64,000 nt of DNA from Nothopassalora personata (GCA_033816765.1 CM066293.1:1488001-1552000), one strand, 5' to 3'. Shown: positions 1 to 9,814, counted from the first letter of the stretch. Notes: a model not told the origin generated them from the letters alone. Program-made: numbers and translations.

Positions 1-1128
1 ATTTCCGCAGACCTCGATGATTGCACAGCGAAGTGTGTAATTCTCGCTTTCCAGCAGCTTCGCCAGGTATGTAACTTGTCGTTGTACCAAACGCGGCGCC
101 AACTCGGATAGGCGTGCTACAAATGTCGAGACAGACTTCGGTCCCTTAGCGTCGTTTGCACTGAACTCCTTGTTCGACAGCTCTTTCATCACCTCCTCAG
201 CGAGCTGCGGGTAGTCGTACTGCTCATATAGGATGTTCAAGAACTCTGCCATGGGTTCTGACAGATGCTCGAAGTAGGTGAGATTCTGGATGATGCTCGT
301 TTGCGCTCCATAGGCGTGTCCGTGGTGCTTGATGGCCACACACAGCACTTTGAACGCGTGCATGCGGATCGCGGTGCTCTTCACTCTCGTCTCGCTTTCC
401 AGGATCAGGTATGTCGGCCTCGTGAACAGCCCAATGAAGGTGTCGCGCTCGCTGGTGGTCACGAAGATCTTGGACAGCTTCAGCTTCATGACCTTGGCCA
501 TGGTGTCCAGTGCAGTCTGCAGCTGGGCAGAGGGATCCCAGTTGCCATCTTTCTGTCCGGCCTTGCTCTTGGGTCCCTTGGCGCCTTTCCCTCTTGCCGG
601 GCCGGGCGTCTTTTCTGCGCTTTTCGCCTCCACCGCTGCCACACACCACTGCAGCAGATACGCGAAAATCTCAAGGATCTGCTTGTGCTGCGCCGTGTCG
701 GTCTCGCCGTCCTGCTCTTCATGGTGCACGATCTCGGCTTCTGCCGCGAGACCGCTGATGACGAGATCGAAGACCTTGCCGAGGGATTGCGAGGGGATGG
801 ACGAGGTTTGCCTAGAAAGCGCGAAGAGGTCGCTGTTAGTGCCGCGATCTTGTCTACCGTTTGCCTGCGGCTGCTGGGCGGGGGGAAGTGTGGGCGCGCA
901 CTTGAGCAGAAACTGCAAGCTGTCTAGGTTGCTCGCTTGTAGGATGGCCTCGGGACTTTCTCCCACTGCATCCGCCACTCCATGCAACACGCCGTTGATC
1001 ACGCCTGGCGTCAACGCATCCGCATCGTCCTCGCAGTCGACCAGTGCGGCGTCGGCGTCGGGTGTTGGGATCGCGTGCGGGTCGTCGAGATATGCCGTCA
1101 AGGCGTCGCCAATGTTGAAGTCGCTCAT
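1..1128 (-). CDS. cnd1: Condensin complex subunit 1 (Cnd1/Ycs4), N-terminal part, cut by window start
   Basis: HEAT-repeat regulatory subunit of condensin, the SMC complex that compacts chromosomes in mitosis. From the ATG at 1128 the minus strand stays open for 376 codons to the window edge with no intron needed. The product begins MSDFNIGDALTAYLDD. Residues about 225-376 hold the strongly conserved Cnd1 N-terminal region, with stretches such as RVKSTAIRMHAFKVLC, QNLTYFEHLSEPMAEFL and YTLRCAIIEVCGN that I recognise from fungal and animal condensin subunit 1. A less conserved linker (residues about 115-170) is rich in Lys, Gly and Pro. Full-length family members exceed 1,100 residues, so roughly two thirds lies outside the window. 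It is divergent from the Cdc7 kinase gene and shares a 273 bp promoter with it. Function is from family knowledge; the identity is seen in the sequence. Confidence 0.92.
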   Translation of the reverse strand, partial: MSDFNIGDALTAYLDDPHAIPTPDADAALVDCEDDADALTPGVINGVLHGVADAVGESPEAILQASNLDSLQFLLKCAPTLPPAQQPQANGRQDRGTNSDLFALSRQTSSIPSQSLGKVFDLVISGLAAEAEIVHHEEQDGETDTAQHKQILEIFAYLLQWCVAAVEAKSAEKTPGPARGKGAKGPKSKAGQKDGNWDPSAQLQTALDTMAKVMKLKLSKIFVTTSERDTFIGLFTRPTYLILESETRVKSTAIRMHAFKVLCVAIKHHGHAYGAQTSIIQNLTYFEHLSEPMAEFLNILYEQYDYPQLAEEVMKELSNKEFSANDAKGPKSVSTFVARLSELAPRLVQRQVTYLAKLLESENYTLRCAIIEVCGN

Positions 1129-1401
1129 GCTGGCGCCGAGTGCGCGTGCGCGAAAGTGCGCAAGAAAGTGTTGGATCCAACGGTGCAGCGCGGGCAGTGA
1201 TGGTGCTGCGACAAAGTTCGTTGCTCTGTTTACTTGGGGCCAATTGCCGAGTAAACACGCCCGTCGCGCTTTCTGGCCCGCAGAGAAACGCGTCCCCCAC
1301 TGCAAAGTCTCGCTTTTGGTGTCGGCAATCACGCTGCCATGTCACTTGCGCCTCGCTTCTTGATGTGACTGCAGCTCGACTGATGCGGATTTCCACGCAC
1401 G
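1129..1401. promoter_or_regulatory. Bidirectional promoter between cnd1 and cdc7 with forkhead and MCB-type motifs
   Basis: Intergenic stretch shared by two divergent cell-cycle genes. It contains TGTTTAC at 1227-1233 and its reverse complement GTAAACA at 1251-1257, the core bound by forkhead factors, and ACGCGT at 1288-1293, the MluI cell-cycle box bound by MBF in yeasts. An ATG at 1383 opens a short frame (1383-1454) that overlaps the presumed cdc7 start out of frame. Motifs are seen directly; their use is inferred. Confidence 0.5.
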
Positions 1402-2805
1402 ATGGCGACGATGGCGAGAAGAACGCAAGAGGCCGTGGTGGTGCACGAGGATGAGCCCAGTCGGCACGGAGACAGCACCGAGGACGATACGGACGACATG
1501 GATGAGAGCAGAGGTCCGCTTGAGGAGAGCGGAGGCACAGTGTCTGAAGATGACCGAGAAGACGTGGAGGACGCCGTGCAGGACGACATGGACAAATTCG
1601 AGCAGAGCTTCAAGAACATCACCCAGCGATACCGCCTCATCAACCGCATTGGCGAGGGCACCTTCTCCACAGTCTACAAGGCGGAGGATCTGCTGTACGA
1701 CCACTATGTGAACGAGTGGGATTTGGACGCCGACAAGCATAATGTCGACAGCCAGACCTCCAGCAAGACGAGCCAGAACCGCGCATCAAAGCCTCGATTC
1801 GTGGCCATCAAAAAGATCTACGTCACCTCCTCACCAACTCGCATCCTGAACGAGCTGGAGCTGCTGCACGATCTTCGAGATTCAGCCAATGTCTGTCCAC
1901 TCATCACGGCCTTCCGCCACCAAGACCAAGTGATCGCAATTTTGCCCTTTTTCCAGCACAAGGACTTTCGAGACTACTACCGTGACTTCACCGTCACGGA
2001 GATGCGCATCTACTTCCACAGCCTGTTCACAGCCATTAAGTCGACGCACGAGGCAGAGATCATTCATCGGGATATCAAGCCGACCAACTTTCTCTACTCG
2101 CCCGCTCAACGAAGAGGTGTGCTCGTGGACTTTGGCCTTGCAGAGCGAGAGGGCACAGACTGGCACCCGTGCAATTGTTGCTTGGAGGCTCCAGACCGAC
2201 AGCGAAAGATCAATGGCTCGGTATACGCTTCGACCAGAGCGGCTGCACGAGCGGCAGGCCAGAGTGCCGATGTCAAGCCAACATACCCGAAAGAGGATCA
2301 ACGATCGTCACGCCGTGCCAACAGAGCCGGAACCCGTGGCTTTCGTGCCCCCGAAGTGCTGCTCAAGTGCACAGCGCAGACTTGCTTGATCGACGTGTGG
2401 AGCTGCGGCATCATCTTGCTCACCTTCCTGTCGAAGCGATTTCCCTTCTTTCACTCAGCCGACGACATCGATGCGTTCCTGGAGCTATGCACCATCTTCG
2501 GCAAGAGGAGAATGAAAGAGGTCGCCTTGCTCCATGGACAAGTAATGGAGACCAACATACCCACCATCTCCGAGAATGGCCACAGCTGGGAGAAGATCAT
2601 CCTTTGGGCCACGGGGCGCAACAAGAAAGACGGCGACTCTGGTTTGACTGAGGACGAGTTGAAAGCCATCGACTTTATGAAGTGCTGCCTTGAGCTCGAT
2701 CATGGCAAGCGAATGAGTGCCGAGCAAGCGTTGGAGCACCCGTGGCTCGTTGGCGATGCCGCTGCGGAAGCCAGCAGTGAGGTTGATGTGAAGGCTGAGG
2801 CATGA
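1402..2805 (+). CDS. cdc7: Cdc7-type (DDK) serine/threonine kinase
   Basis: Catalytic subunit of the Dbf4-dependent kinase, which phosphorylates MCM helicase to fire replication origins. Single exon of 467 residues. After an acidic N-terminus the kinase domain starts near residue 75 with the Gly loop GEGTFSTVYKAED. The ATP-binding Lys lies in FVAIKKIYV, the catalytic loop is HRDIKPTNFLY (wording typical of Cdc7), the Mg-binding loop is VDFGLAE, and GTRGFRAPEVLLK marks the P+1 region, followed by DVWSCGIILL. A roughly 60-residue insert between DFGLAE and the APE region matches the kinase insert found in Cdc7 proteins. The start at 1402 is followed by a second in-frame ATG two codons on. An upstream ATG at 1383 overlaps the start in another frame. 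Confidence 0.93.
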   Translation: MATMARRTQEAVVVHEDEPSRHGDSTEDDTDDMDESRGPLEESGGTVSEDDREDVEDAVQDDMDKFEQSFKNITQRYRLINRIGEGTFSTVYKAEDLLYDHYVNEWDLDADKHNVDSQTSSKTSQNRASKPRFVAIKKIYVTSSPTRILNELELLHDLRDSANVCPLITAFRHQDQVIAILPFFQHKDFRDYYRDFTVTEMRIYFHSLFTAIKSTHEAEIIHRDIKPTNFLYSPAQRRGVLVDFGLAEREGTDWHPCNCCLEAPDRQRKINGSVYASTRAAARAAGQSADVKPTYPKEDQRSSRRANRAGTRGFRAPEVLLKCTAQTCLIDVWSCGIILLTFLSKRFPFFHSADDIDAFLELCTIFGKRRMKEVALLHGQVMETNIPTISENGHSWEKIILWATGRNKKDGDSGLTEDELKAIDFMKCCLELDHGKRMSAEQALEHPWLVGDAAAEASSEVDVKAEA

Positions 2806-3147
2806 TAGATGATCATGACCGACACATAATAATGGCATACGACGAGGCGCTCTGCATCAGCGAGCATGGTTGGCGTTGGGTGGTGTGGCTTCTAGAGGAC
2901 CAGGAAGATACCCCATTATGTTGCATGTACATTACTGTACGATAGCTTGGTCGAAAGGACGGCTTCTTGGTGCTGCATGTCTATCTATCGTCAAATGTGT
3001 CATGCTCTCATCGACTGCAGCAACGCACGGGCCACTGGCGTGATTTCGACCAATCATGAGTGATGCTTATCCTGCAATGCGCTTTCCATCTCGAAACCAC
3101 TCAGACCCGTCTCCCACCAGCGCAACACGTCTCACTCACCCACCACA
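2806..3147. other. Intergenic: cdc7 3' end and complex I subunit 5' leader
   Basis: No open frame with coding character. It must hold the cdc7 terminator and the promoter and leader of the next gene; no specific motif stood out. Confidence 0.5.
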
Positions 3148-4143
3148 ATGGCCTCCAAGTACGTGCCGACGCTCTTCAGAAGCAGCACAAGAGCAGTGCG
3201 GAGCTGCATAAGGGACCAGCGACGTACATTTCAGGCCACGAGCATTGCGAAGAGCGCCTCGCTCAACGTGGTATGCATCCACCATTGACCAACAGTACTC
3301 TGGCCTCATTCTAACGCGCTGTACAGCATCGAAACACACCCGAGAACAACCCGGATATCCCCTTCCATTTCAACAAGCAGAATGAGGAGCTGATCAAGGA
3401 AGTCCTTAGCCGGTATCCTAGCCAATACAAGAAGGCAGCAGTGATGCCCCTACTGGATCTCGGACAGCGCCAGCATGGATTCACGAGCATCAGCGTCATG
3501 AACGAGGTGGCGAGGATACTGGAGATGCCGCCCATGCGTGTATACGAGGTGGCCACATTCTACACTATGTACAACCGGAATCCAGTGGGCAGATTCCACA
3601 TCCAGTGCTGCACAACAGTAAGGCGATGGCCGGTAGAACCTGCAGGAAGCGTTGACTGACAAGCTGCAGACTCCCTGCCAACTCAGAGGTAGCGACGGCA
3701 TCATGAAGGCCATCGAGGACCACCTTGGCATCCACCACGGTGAGACCACTAAGGACAACATCTTCACATTGACCGAAGTCGAATGCCTTGGAGCCTGCGC
3801 AAACGCACCGATGGTTCAAATCAACGATGACTACTACGAGGATCTGACACCCGAGACGACGAAGCAGCTACTCGATGCGTTGAAGGAAGCTGCAGAAAAG
3901 ACGGGCGCAAGTGGCTGGGCACCAGGTCTTGCAGGCGAGAGCGGGAAAGATCAAGTCTCTGGACAAAGCACCGGAAGGAACTTGAAGCAGGGCGGCGCAG
4001 GATACACAGCACAAGGCGTAAAGATTCCCGCTCCAGGCCCACTGAGCCAGCGTATAAGCTGTGAGAATGCAGCAGGTCAGACGAGCTTGCTAGGCGACCT
4101 CCCAACACCCGAACAGACGCTCCGAAAGGACGGTGCCCTGTGA
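3148..4143 (+). CDS. nuo24: NADH:ubiquinone oxidoreductase 24 kDa subunit (complex I, NDUFV2/NuoE type)
   Basis: Thioredoxin-fold subunit of the NADH-oxidising arm of mitochondrial complex I that carries a [2Fe-2S] cluster (N1a). Three exons: 3148-3270, 3327-3617 and 3670-4143, with introns of 56 and 52 nt (GTATGC..CAG, GTAAGG..CAG), giving about 295 residues. The N-terminus ([20 protein letters not shown]) is basic and Ser/Arg-rich, as expected for mitochondrial import. The core carries [40 protein letters not shown] and the four cluster cysteines in CTTTPC and CLGACANAP. Both splice junctions keep these motifs in frame. The C-terminal 60 residues are Gly/Ser-rich, as in fungal orthologues. 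Confidence 0.95.
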
Positions 4144-5024
4144 GGGAAGAGCCTGTATATATGTAAGAATAAAGCCACCCAGTCACACCTACCCAAGGCG
4201 ACCAGCGCATCCAGTCAGCGATGTTTGAACGCGACAACATTCCGACGTGCAGGAGTACAGCTGTCCACGCGACAAGACAAATCGTATTGCAGGCACAAGC
4301 TCCACCGTAACAAGCAGAGGCGGCAGCAGCGAGTGCAGTACGACGAAGCGCACAGGCACTGTGGGACTTGTGGCGTTGCCACGTGAGACGCATTGTTTGG
4401 CGGTGCCCGCGAAATGCGACACCCGATTCAGTACCACGCTATTAACATTCGGAAGGCTGACCAGCTGACTCGCCTATAGGTGCACCCGGCGGCTCTGTTT
4501 GGGAGGAGCGGAGGTGTTATGAGAGGACATGAGCAGTGCTGCATGGTATTCGTGCCAGATGGGCTGCTGTGAAACGGACCCAACGCCTAAAGCTGGGGTA
4601 CACTCTCGGTAGGCTCACGGAAAAGGACGCCACCCTCCTGTTGGCACAGGCCTTTGATGAAACGACCTATCCGGGCCTACGCTGAGTATCGAGGCAATCA
4701 GAGGTTCTGCACACGATCTGCGATTCTTGATTTTGCATGAGGCGCATACTGTCATCGTCGTTGCTCTTCCTCCGTCACTACGGTCCCTTTCTTTCCGACT
4801 CGCAGGTCGCCGCTCACTATCTCATCACATTTACATTCGTTATGCATATTTGCCTTTGACAGGTATACACCCGTGGTAAATCCACGACCTCTTTCCTGCA
4901 CAAGATAGGCACAGTCGTTCTTTTCTACCTTCGTTTCCACGTACCTGCTTCACCTCCTTGCTGAGCCAAGACCAGCCGGTTGATCTACGACACTGCACAG
5001 ATATATATCGATACCTGCTACGAG
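4144..5024. other. Intergenic region, no gene seen
   Basis: About 880 bases without a coding-like frame on either strand; small open frames show no recognisable motif. It should contain the complex I subunit terminator and the promoter of the secreted-protein gene. Confidence 0.5.
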
Positions 5025-6033
5025 ATGCAGCGGGTCACCTTTCTTGTCGCTGCTTTGGCGACTCTTTCGACTGCTGCGCCGCTTGAGAGTACTGGTCAGT
5101 GGTCTGCAAGAGGACAAGCGGTTGTGATATATACTGACCTCGAAATGAAGTCCCCTGTACAGACTCTTACAAAGAGCATATGCGCAATGCCTCCGCCGCC
5201 TTTGGCTGGCAACTTGCAGGAGCAGCAAAAGGTACAGATGATATTGACGCTACCTGCAACGGTCTCAAAACCGGCGCCTATACCAAATGGGCCGAACAAG
5301 GTCTGTTCATCGATTACATCGCAGGTCAGTCCACACAACAGACATCCATGATTTTCTACGGCTGACGATCTTCCCAGCCCCTCTCTGCAACTCCTCAACC
5401 GCCCCCAACGCCGAGCTCGCCCTCCCCAAAGTCGTCGAATACAACACCAAAGTCTACACTACCCTCCTCCTCAACTCCTTCGACAGTAACAACACCAATG
5501 TCTGGAACTACCTCTGCAACAACCTCCGCTTCAAACAAATTGATAACTTCCTTCTCGACTCCTCCAATTTCATAAACTCCGCCTGCAACGCTGGGTTCAC
5601 GAAACTAAACCCCCGACCCTTCACCGCGATCGGGGTGAGGAACGCCACAGCATTGCAGGATTACAAGGAAAGTGCTAGCAAGCTCTTCGCTTGGCAATAC
5701 GCTTCCTCCGCCAATTCGCCGGAACAGCTCAGCAGTGCGTGCCAGTACGCTAGCACAGAGGCAGCACAGACGAAGTGGGACAGTTTACAGCTTGATCCAC
5801 AGTGTGTGGAGCAAACGATTTGTTCATTTCAGACTCCGTTGACGGTCGCGGATGTGAAGGCGAAGATGAGAGAGTGGAGGTCAAAGCAGTATGTCACGGT
5901 GATGAGCAATGCTAGTAATGCGCCGGGGTATCAGCGGTGGCTTTGCAGGAACCTGAGGGCGGAGAAGATGAGTCAGGCTGGACTTGACGGGAGTTTCGTT
6001 AAGGGGCAGGTCTGTGATGGTGTTCAGGCATGA
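5025..6033 (+). CDS. Predicted secreted Cys-containing protein of unknown function
   Basis: I do not recognise the family. Three exons fit the frame: 5025-5094, 5163-5324 and 5378-6033 (introns GTCAGT..CAG of 68 nt and GTCAGT..CAG of 53 nt), giving 295 residues. The N-terminus MQRVTFLVAALATLSTAAP is a typical signal peptide with a likely cut after the Ala-Ala. The mature part has several N-glycosylation sequons (NST, NNT, NAT, NAS) and scattered Cys (for example LCNSST, YLCNN, CNAGF, CQYAS, QCVEQTIC, LCRNL, VCDG) that could form disulfides. No transmembrane segment or GPI signal is evident. Secretion is inferred from the signal peptide and sequons. An effector or cell-wall role is possible but nothing in the sequence proves it. 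Confidence 0.75.
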
Positions 6034-6514
6034 ATTGAGTGCGGTTAATGGGGGATCACAGCAACAAGCGAGCAACCTTTGGCAGGATTGGTGCATGCTT
6101 TCAATTCGATTCTATGGACGTACCCTTATGAATGGACGATTTTTTATTCTTATTCTGTATATAGCTTCTGTTCGAAGATGCCACAAGAGCGGCAGTTCGA
6201 GGCAGAGTCTTAGCTGCACCGACGCGACACTCATCACCAGCGACCTTCCATCTATCGGACAACAGGAGCGATAAATCGCGCCAGGGCAGCCCAGATTGAT
6301 GCGGACAACAAGCTTTTTCCGGCGTGTTGATGCATCAATGTCGTATATGAAACATCCTTGACACAGGAGATGCTTGTGTGGTGATGCACGTGCCGTCACA
6401 TGGCTGACGCCGCAGATCGGCAATGTGCTTGACTCGTGCTAAAACTCATCGAGGCGAGAGCCGTTTGTGGATGTTTTGGGGCAGTGATTGATGAGGTGAT
6501 GATGGTCTGGACTT
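6034..6514. other. Intergenic region, no gene seen
   Basis: AT-richer stretch after the secreted-protein gene. No coding-like frame or clear motif found. Confidence 0.4.
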
Positions 6515-6892
6515 TCACACTTGCGCGAAGGTGAAGTCTCCAGAGCTGTAGTATACCTGTACGTCTTCAACCTCTGCCGCTCTTGGCACGCATCGACTTC
6601 GAGCGAATTCGCTGTAGCCGTCGATGCGATTGGCATCCGTGAGTTGAGCAACACTCGAGTCGATTGGCGGGCGAGGAGGAGACTCACTGCTCTTGGACCA
6701 CGTACCAAATCTCGTTGGCGACATTGTCAGGAATATTTTGTAGCGCTGGTATTTTCAAGAATGTGTACTCGTGTCTCAGTGAAGCTGCAAGTAGCTATGC
6801 GATGATTTCCTCGAGCTCCGGCTCTCTGTGCAGCTCAGAGAAGAGATCCCTTCGAGAGCAGGATCTGACCCGTTTAGAGTGTCAGAAGCCAT
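6515..6892 (-). pseudogene. Possible gene remnant, minus strand, one in-frame TAG and one plausible intron
   Basis: Reading down the minus strand, one frame gives DLFSELHREPELEEIIA, then a TAG, then continues SLRHEYTFLKIPALQNIPDN, which has coding-like composition. It then meets a perfect donor (GTGAGT); splicing to a CTACAG acceptor continues into about 35 more residues ending at TGA 6515-6517. An ATG at 6892 opens the neighbouring frame (MASDTLNGSDPALEG), so a frameshift as well as the TAG would be needed to join them. I do not recognise a family. It could be a decayed gene at the edge of the F-box-like cluster or an unrecognised split gene. Confidence 0.3.
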
Positions 6893-7139
6893 GCTGGACG
6901 ACCCAGTGTTGGAGCGCGACTAAGTTTATCCGTGGTTTTGGTGACGAGCACGAGGTTTAGGAGTTCAGGAGCTGTAAGAAGAATTTGTAAAGGCTTAGGT
7001 CCCGCACTCTATTTTCCTCTTGGTTCTCGTCTCGATCCTTGTCTTCCTCCAGCTCCCTAACGCTTCCCTACCATCATCCTCTTCACCGGACTCAGAGTCA
7101 CTGTTGTCGCTCTTACGAGGGCTCATTCCAGGAAGCAGT

Positions 7140-7780
7140 CTTCACCCCAAACAGGTGAGATCCACATCGTCAATATCATCCATCACAAAATGCCAAAAAT
7201 CTCCTTTGTACGGTTTAGCATTATCGTCCTCATCGTAGTGTTTGGTGTGGGCTCCGAAAAGTCCACGGATGGCAGTGTATACAACGCCCTGCGATTTCAA
7301 TTTGAATCGCCTCCCAAATTGTCTCGAGCAGTTCGGGAAATCCATACTCTACGACGAGCGGCCTGACTTTGGTGCTTTGGGCAGTGGTCATCGTTCCAAG
7401 TGCAGTCATCTACCGGTAGTGGCATCTTGATTGCCAGGCGCGCGATAAGCTTGGCATGATGTTTCCCGATGCATACCAACCACGATTCTAACAGGATGGT
7501 AGGAGAGATCAGATTCGGTTTCTTATCGGGAACCACGTAGGCGATGAATTCGTGTCGGCCATAGGAGATTGAGGGCGTCTCGTCAAAAACTTGACGATTG
7601 ACTTGGCTGATGGTGGGTGGTTCCCAGTTCATGCTGCCGTATTCCAGGACACGTTGAATATCTTTCCACTCGCAATGGATCTCGATTGCCTGGACACAGC
7701 ACGAACATGGCTTTTCAAGCACATCTTCGTACTATGCGCTTACGGAGTTCGGCTGGCGGTTGAAGCCAAATTTCTCCACA
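7140..7780 (-). pseudogene. Decayed F-box-like gene, third copy of local tandem family
   Basis: Aligns by eye to the intact paralogue at 8699-9382 but in pieces. Near 7750 one frame reads LQPPAELRKRI and a different frame then continues YEDVLEKPCSCC, matching LPPELRNSIYEDV of the intact copy after a one-base shift. The middle (PPTISQVNRQVFDETP, LAIKMPLPVDDCTW) is in one frame, and the tail (SQGVVYTAIRGLFGAH, then an acidic end) is in another. At least two frameshifts therefore separate parts that are contiguous in the intact copy. The acidic C-terminal run (DEDDNAKP, MDDIDDVDL) is also family-typical. The product is unlikely to be functional. Confidence 0.65.
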
Positions 7781-8257
7781 CTTTACTTCGTGGTGATAGC
7801 TCCGGGTGAATGGTGAGTTCTGTGACATCTATGTTGTAGAGATACTCACTGTTGCTCCATACTGTCCAGTATCACACGGCTGCCATCTTGCAGCTTCTTA
7901 TCGGGTTTGTCGACCTCCAGAAAGGGTTACTTCGCGCGCTTCGTGACACGAAGCGCGCTGTTCTCGGCAGCAAGGATGTCTTCGAGGTCTAGCTTCATGA
8001 TCGTGGGTCTAGTTCAGACAATAGAGATCGAAGCGAGCTGCTGGACGCTATGAGGTCTCGCACGAAAGGTAGCAAGGCTTGCCGAAGTATATTGAAAGCA
8101 GAGGAGGTTCAAAGGACTAAGTGCTGAGTGAGCTGAAGACCTATGTGCAATCTACACACCTAGGTCTTGATTCCGGCTGATATTATGCCTGTTGATTGTC
8201 TCGAAGCACGACACTTTGCTTTTGCCTCTGGGCAACTCTCATCAGGCTCTTCACGAC
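7781..8257. other. Intergenic between two decayed copies, no gene seen
   Basis: Small open frames only. The segment may hold highly diverged 5' sequence of the third copy, but no alignment to the intact copy is visible by eye. Confidence 0.4.
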
Positions 8258-8698
8258 CTAGTCATCATCGTCGAAAGGTTCTGCATCAACCTCCTCATCG
8301 CTATCGTCGTCCGTGTCGATGTCGTAGTTGTCGTACTTGCGACAATTCTCACCGGGTACTGGTGTCCACCACAGCGTCTCGACGGTGTCACTGTAGACTG
8401 CCTCTTGCCGTTTGTCTTCTCGGAAGGGATTGTCGGTCCACTGATCAACGCAGCGGTCATGAGCTCCGAAGAGAGCTCGCACCACAGAAGGTCTGATGCC
8501 GAAGCGACGTAAGTCCAGGTATCGCAAGACGTCCTCAGAGTCGACTGGATGAAAGACTCCACACGGATCGTCCGAACAACTTCCGCGACTCCACGTGCAG
8601 GTGCGCTTAGGTAGCGGAACCTTGACGACCAGCCCTTTGATCTGGAGGGCAGATTCTGGACCAATGCTTTGCATCCATGCATGTTGAGTACTATGCAC
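8258..8698 (-). pseudogene. C-terminal half copy of F-box-like gene, in frame directly after the intact copy's stop
   Basis: Open frame of 146 codons that begins immediately after the TGA of the upstream paralogue (8699-8701) and in the same frame. It matches only the second half of that protein: HAWMQSIGPE against the paralogue's EAWLGMIGPE, VVKVPLPKRTCTW against LTVYMPLPLNQCSW, FGIRPSVVRALFGAH against LGIKPSAVRGLFGAH, and ETLWWTPVPGE against EQLWWTPVAGE. It ends in a long Asp/Glu run. The F-box-like N-terminus is missing. It looks like a partial tandem duplication, either dead or expressed only by reading through the single TGA. Confidence 0.6.
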
Positions 8699-9382
8699 TC
8701 AGTCATCCACCTTCTGCTCATCACCCTCATCTGGCTCGTCATCTTGCCAGACGCCGTTGTCTCCATTACGATGTTGCTCGCCAGCCACCGGTGTCCACCA
8801 AAGTTGTTCGAGCCGCAGAGAGGCTCGAGCCTCTTCCCACAGGCTCCCTTTCCGAGGATGGTCACTGTAATAGTCCTCGACCAAGTGAGCCCCAAAGAGT
8901 CCTCGCACAGCGGATGGCTTGATACCAAGCTGCTCTAGGCCCAGGTGTGCGCATACATCCTCGGAGCTGTTTGGCCCCCAACAGTCACACCCTTCACAAT
9001 CATGCTCGGCTTTCCACGAGCACTGGTTCAAAGGCAAAGGCATGTATACAGTAAGGTTCTTGATCAAACCAGCATATTCCGGACCGATCATCCCCAACCA
9101 TGCCTCCATTTGATGGGTCGACGAACTGACGTCTTCGGTGTCGATATCGACGTACACCTCGATACTGCGACCTAGGAACACGGGTAGTTCTAGTGTCTCG
9201 TGCCTGAGCTTGCGACAGACCTGTGTGATTGGTGGCGGCCCGCACGCGGGCTTTAAGATGTCATGTCGGATTCTTGCACTCTGGATACAGCCAGGATGCT
9301 TAATGACGTCCTCATAGATGCTGTTGCGAAGCTCGGGAGGAAGTGAGAAGAAGTCGAATCTAGCAATATCCTCTTGTGCCAT
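8699..9382 (-). CDS. F-box-like (LPPELRNxIY) fungal protein, complete copy
   Basis: Single-exon protein of 227 residues. The N-terminus FDFFSLPPELRNSIYEDVI and the following ITQVCRKLRHETLELPVFLG are the signature of the large fungal family often annotated as F-box-like or 2EXR domain. Members are expanded in Dothideomycetes and mostly uncharacterised; adaptor roles in ubiquitin ligases are assumed from the fold. The C-terminus is acidic (DDEPDEGDEQKVDD). It is the only complete member of three tandem same-strand copies, and further broken members sit at 32.8-34.1 kb. The ATG at 9382 gives a normal-length N-terminus with no upstream in-frame alternative needed. Confidence 0.75.
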   Translation of the reverse strand: MAQEDIARFDFFSLPPELRNSIYEDVIKHPGCIQSARIRHDILKPACGPPPITQVCRKLRHETLELPVFLGRSIEVYVDIDTEDVSSSTHQMEAWLGMIGPEYAGLIKNLTVYMPLPLNQCSWKAEHDCEGCDCWGPNSSEDVCAHLGLEQLGIKPSAVRGLFGAHLVEDYYSDHPRKGSLWEEARASLRLEQLWWTPVAGEQHRNGDNGVWQDDEPDEGDEQKVDD

Positions 9383-9814
9383 ACCTCGTGCACCCTGGCA
9401 TCATTAGCTATGGGGCTTGTTCTCCTTCCTCGTCCATCTAAGTCTTCGAGCACAGCGCGATCGAGGAACGGCTATGTCTCTCTCAATTGGTCTCGCCATG
9501 CGTGCTGGCTGCGATACAGTATGCCCTCCGCTTGCTCGTCCAAGATGTCTGCTCCATATGTGATTTGGCGTCAATCAAGCGCTTCTAGTGTAGACTCGCT
9601 CTCGAGGATTTGCGATGTGCGCAGCAGTCTCTGTGGCGTATGCATGATGATGGTGAACGGCCTGTGTACGGAAAAGGCTGGACGTGAAACCCGTGATTTT
9701 CAATCTGCAAGGGCTTTGACCACGCTTAATTCGCGTAATACCTGTAAGTGAATGTGCAATGGGGACCTTTTCAGAGTCGCCTCAAAACAACCTCTTTAAA
9801 TTCACATTATCACT
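9383..9814. other. Intergenic region, no gene seen
   Basis: Lies between the 5' end of the F-box-like gene and the 3' end of the phenolic acid decarboxylase. Both genes are on the minus strand, so it should contain the promoter of the former and the terminator of the latter. Open frames here lack coding character. Confidence 0.45.

Noticed and set aside
265..1363. 220- and 344-codon plus frames at the window start
   Set aside because: Antisense shadows of the condensin subunit reading on the minus strand, which has clear conserved motifs.
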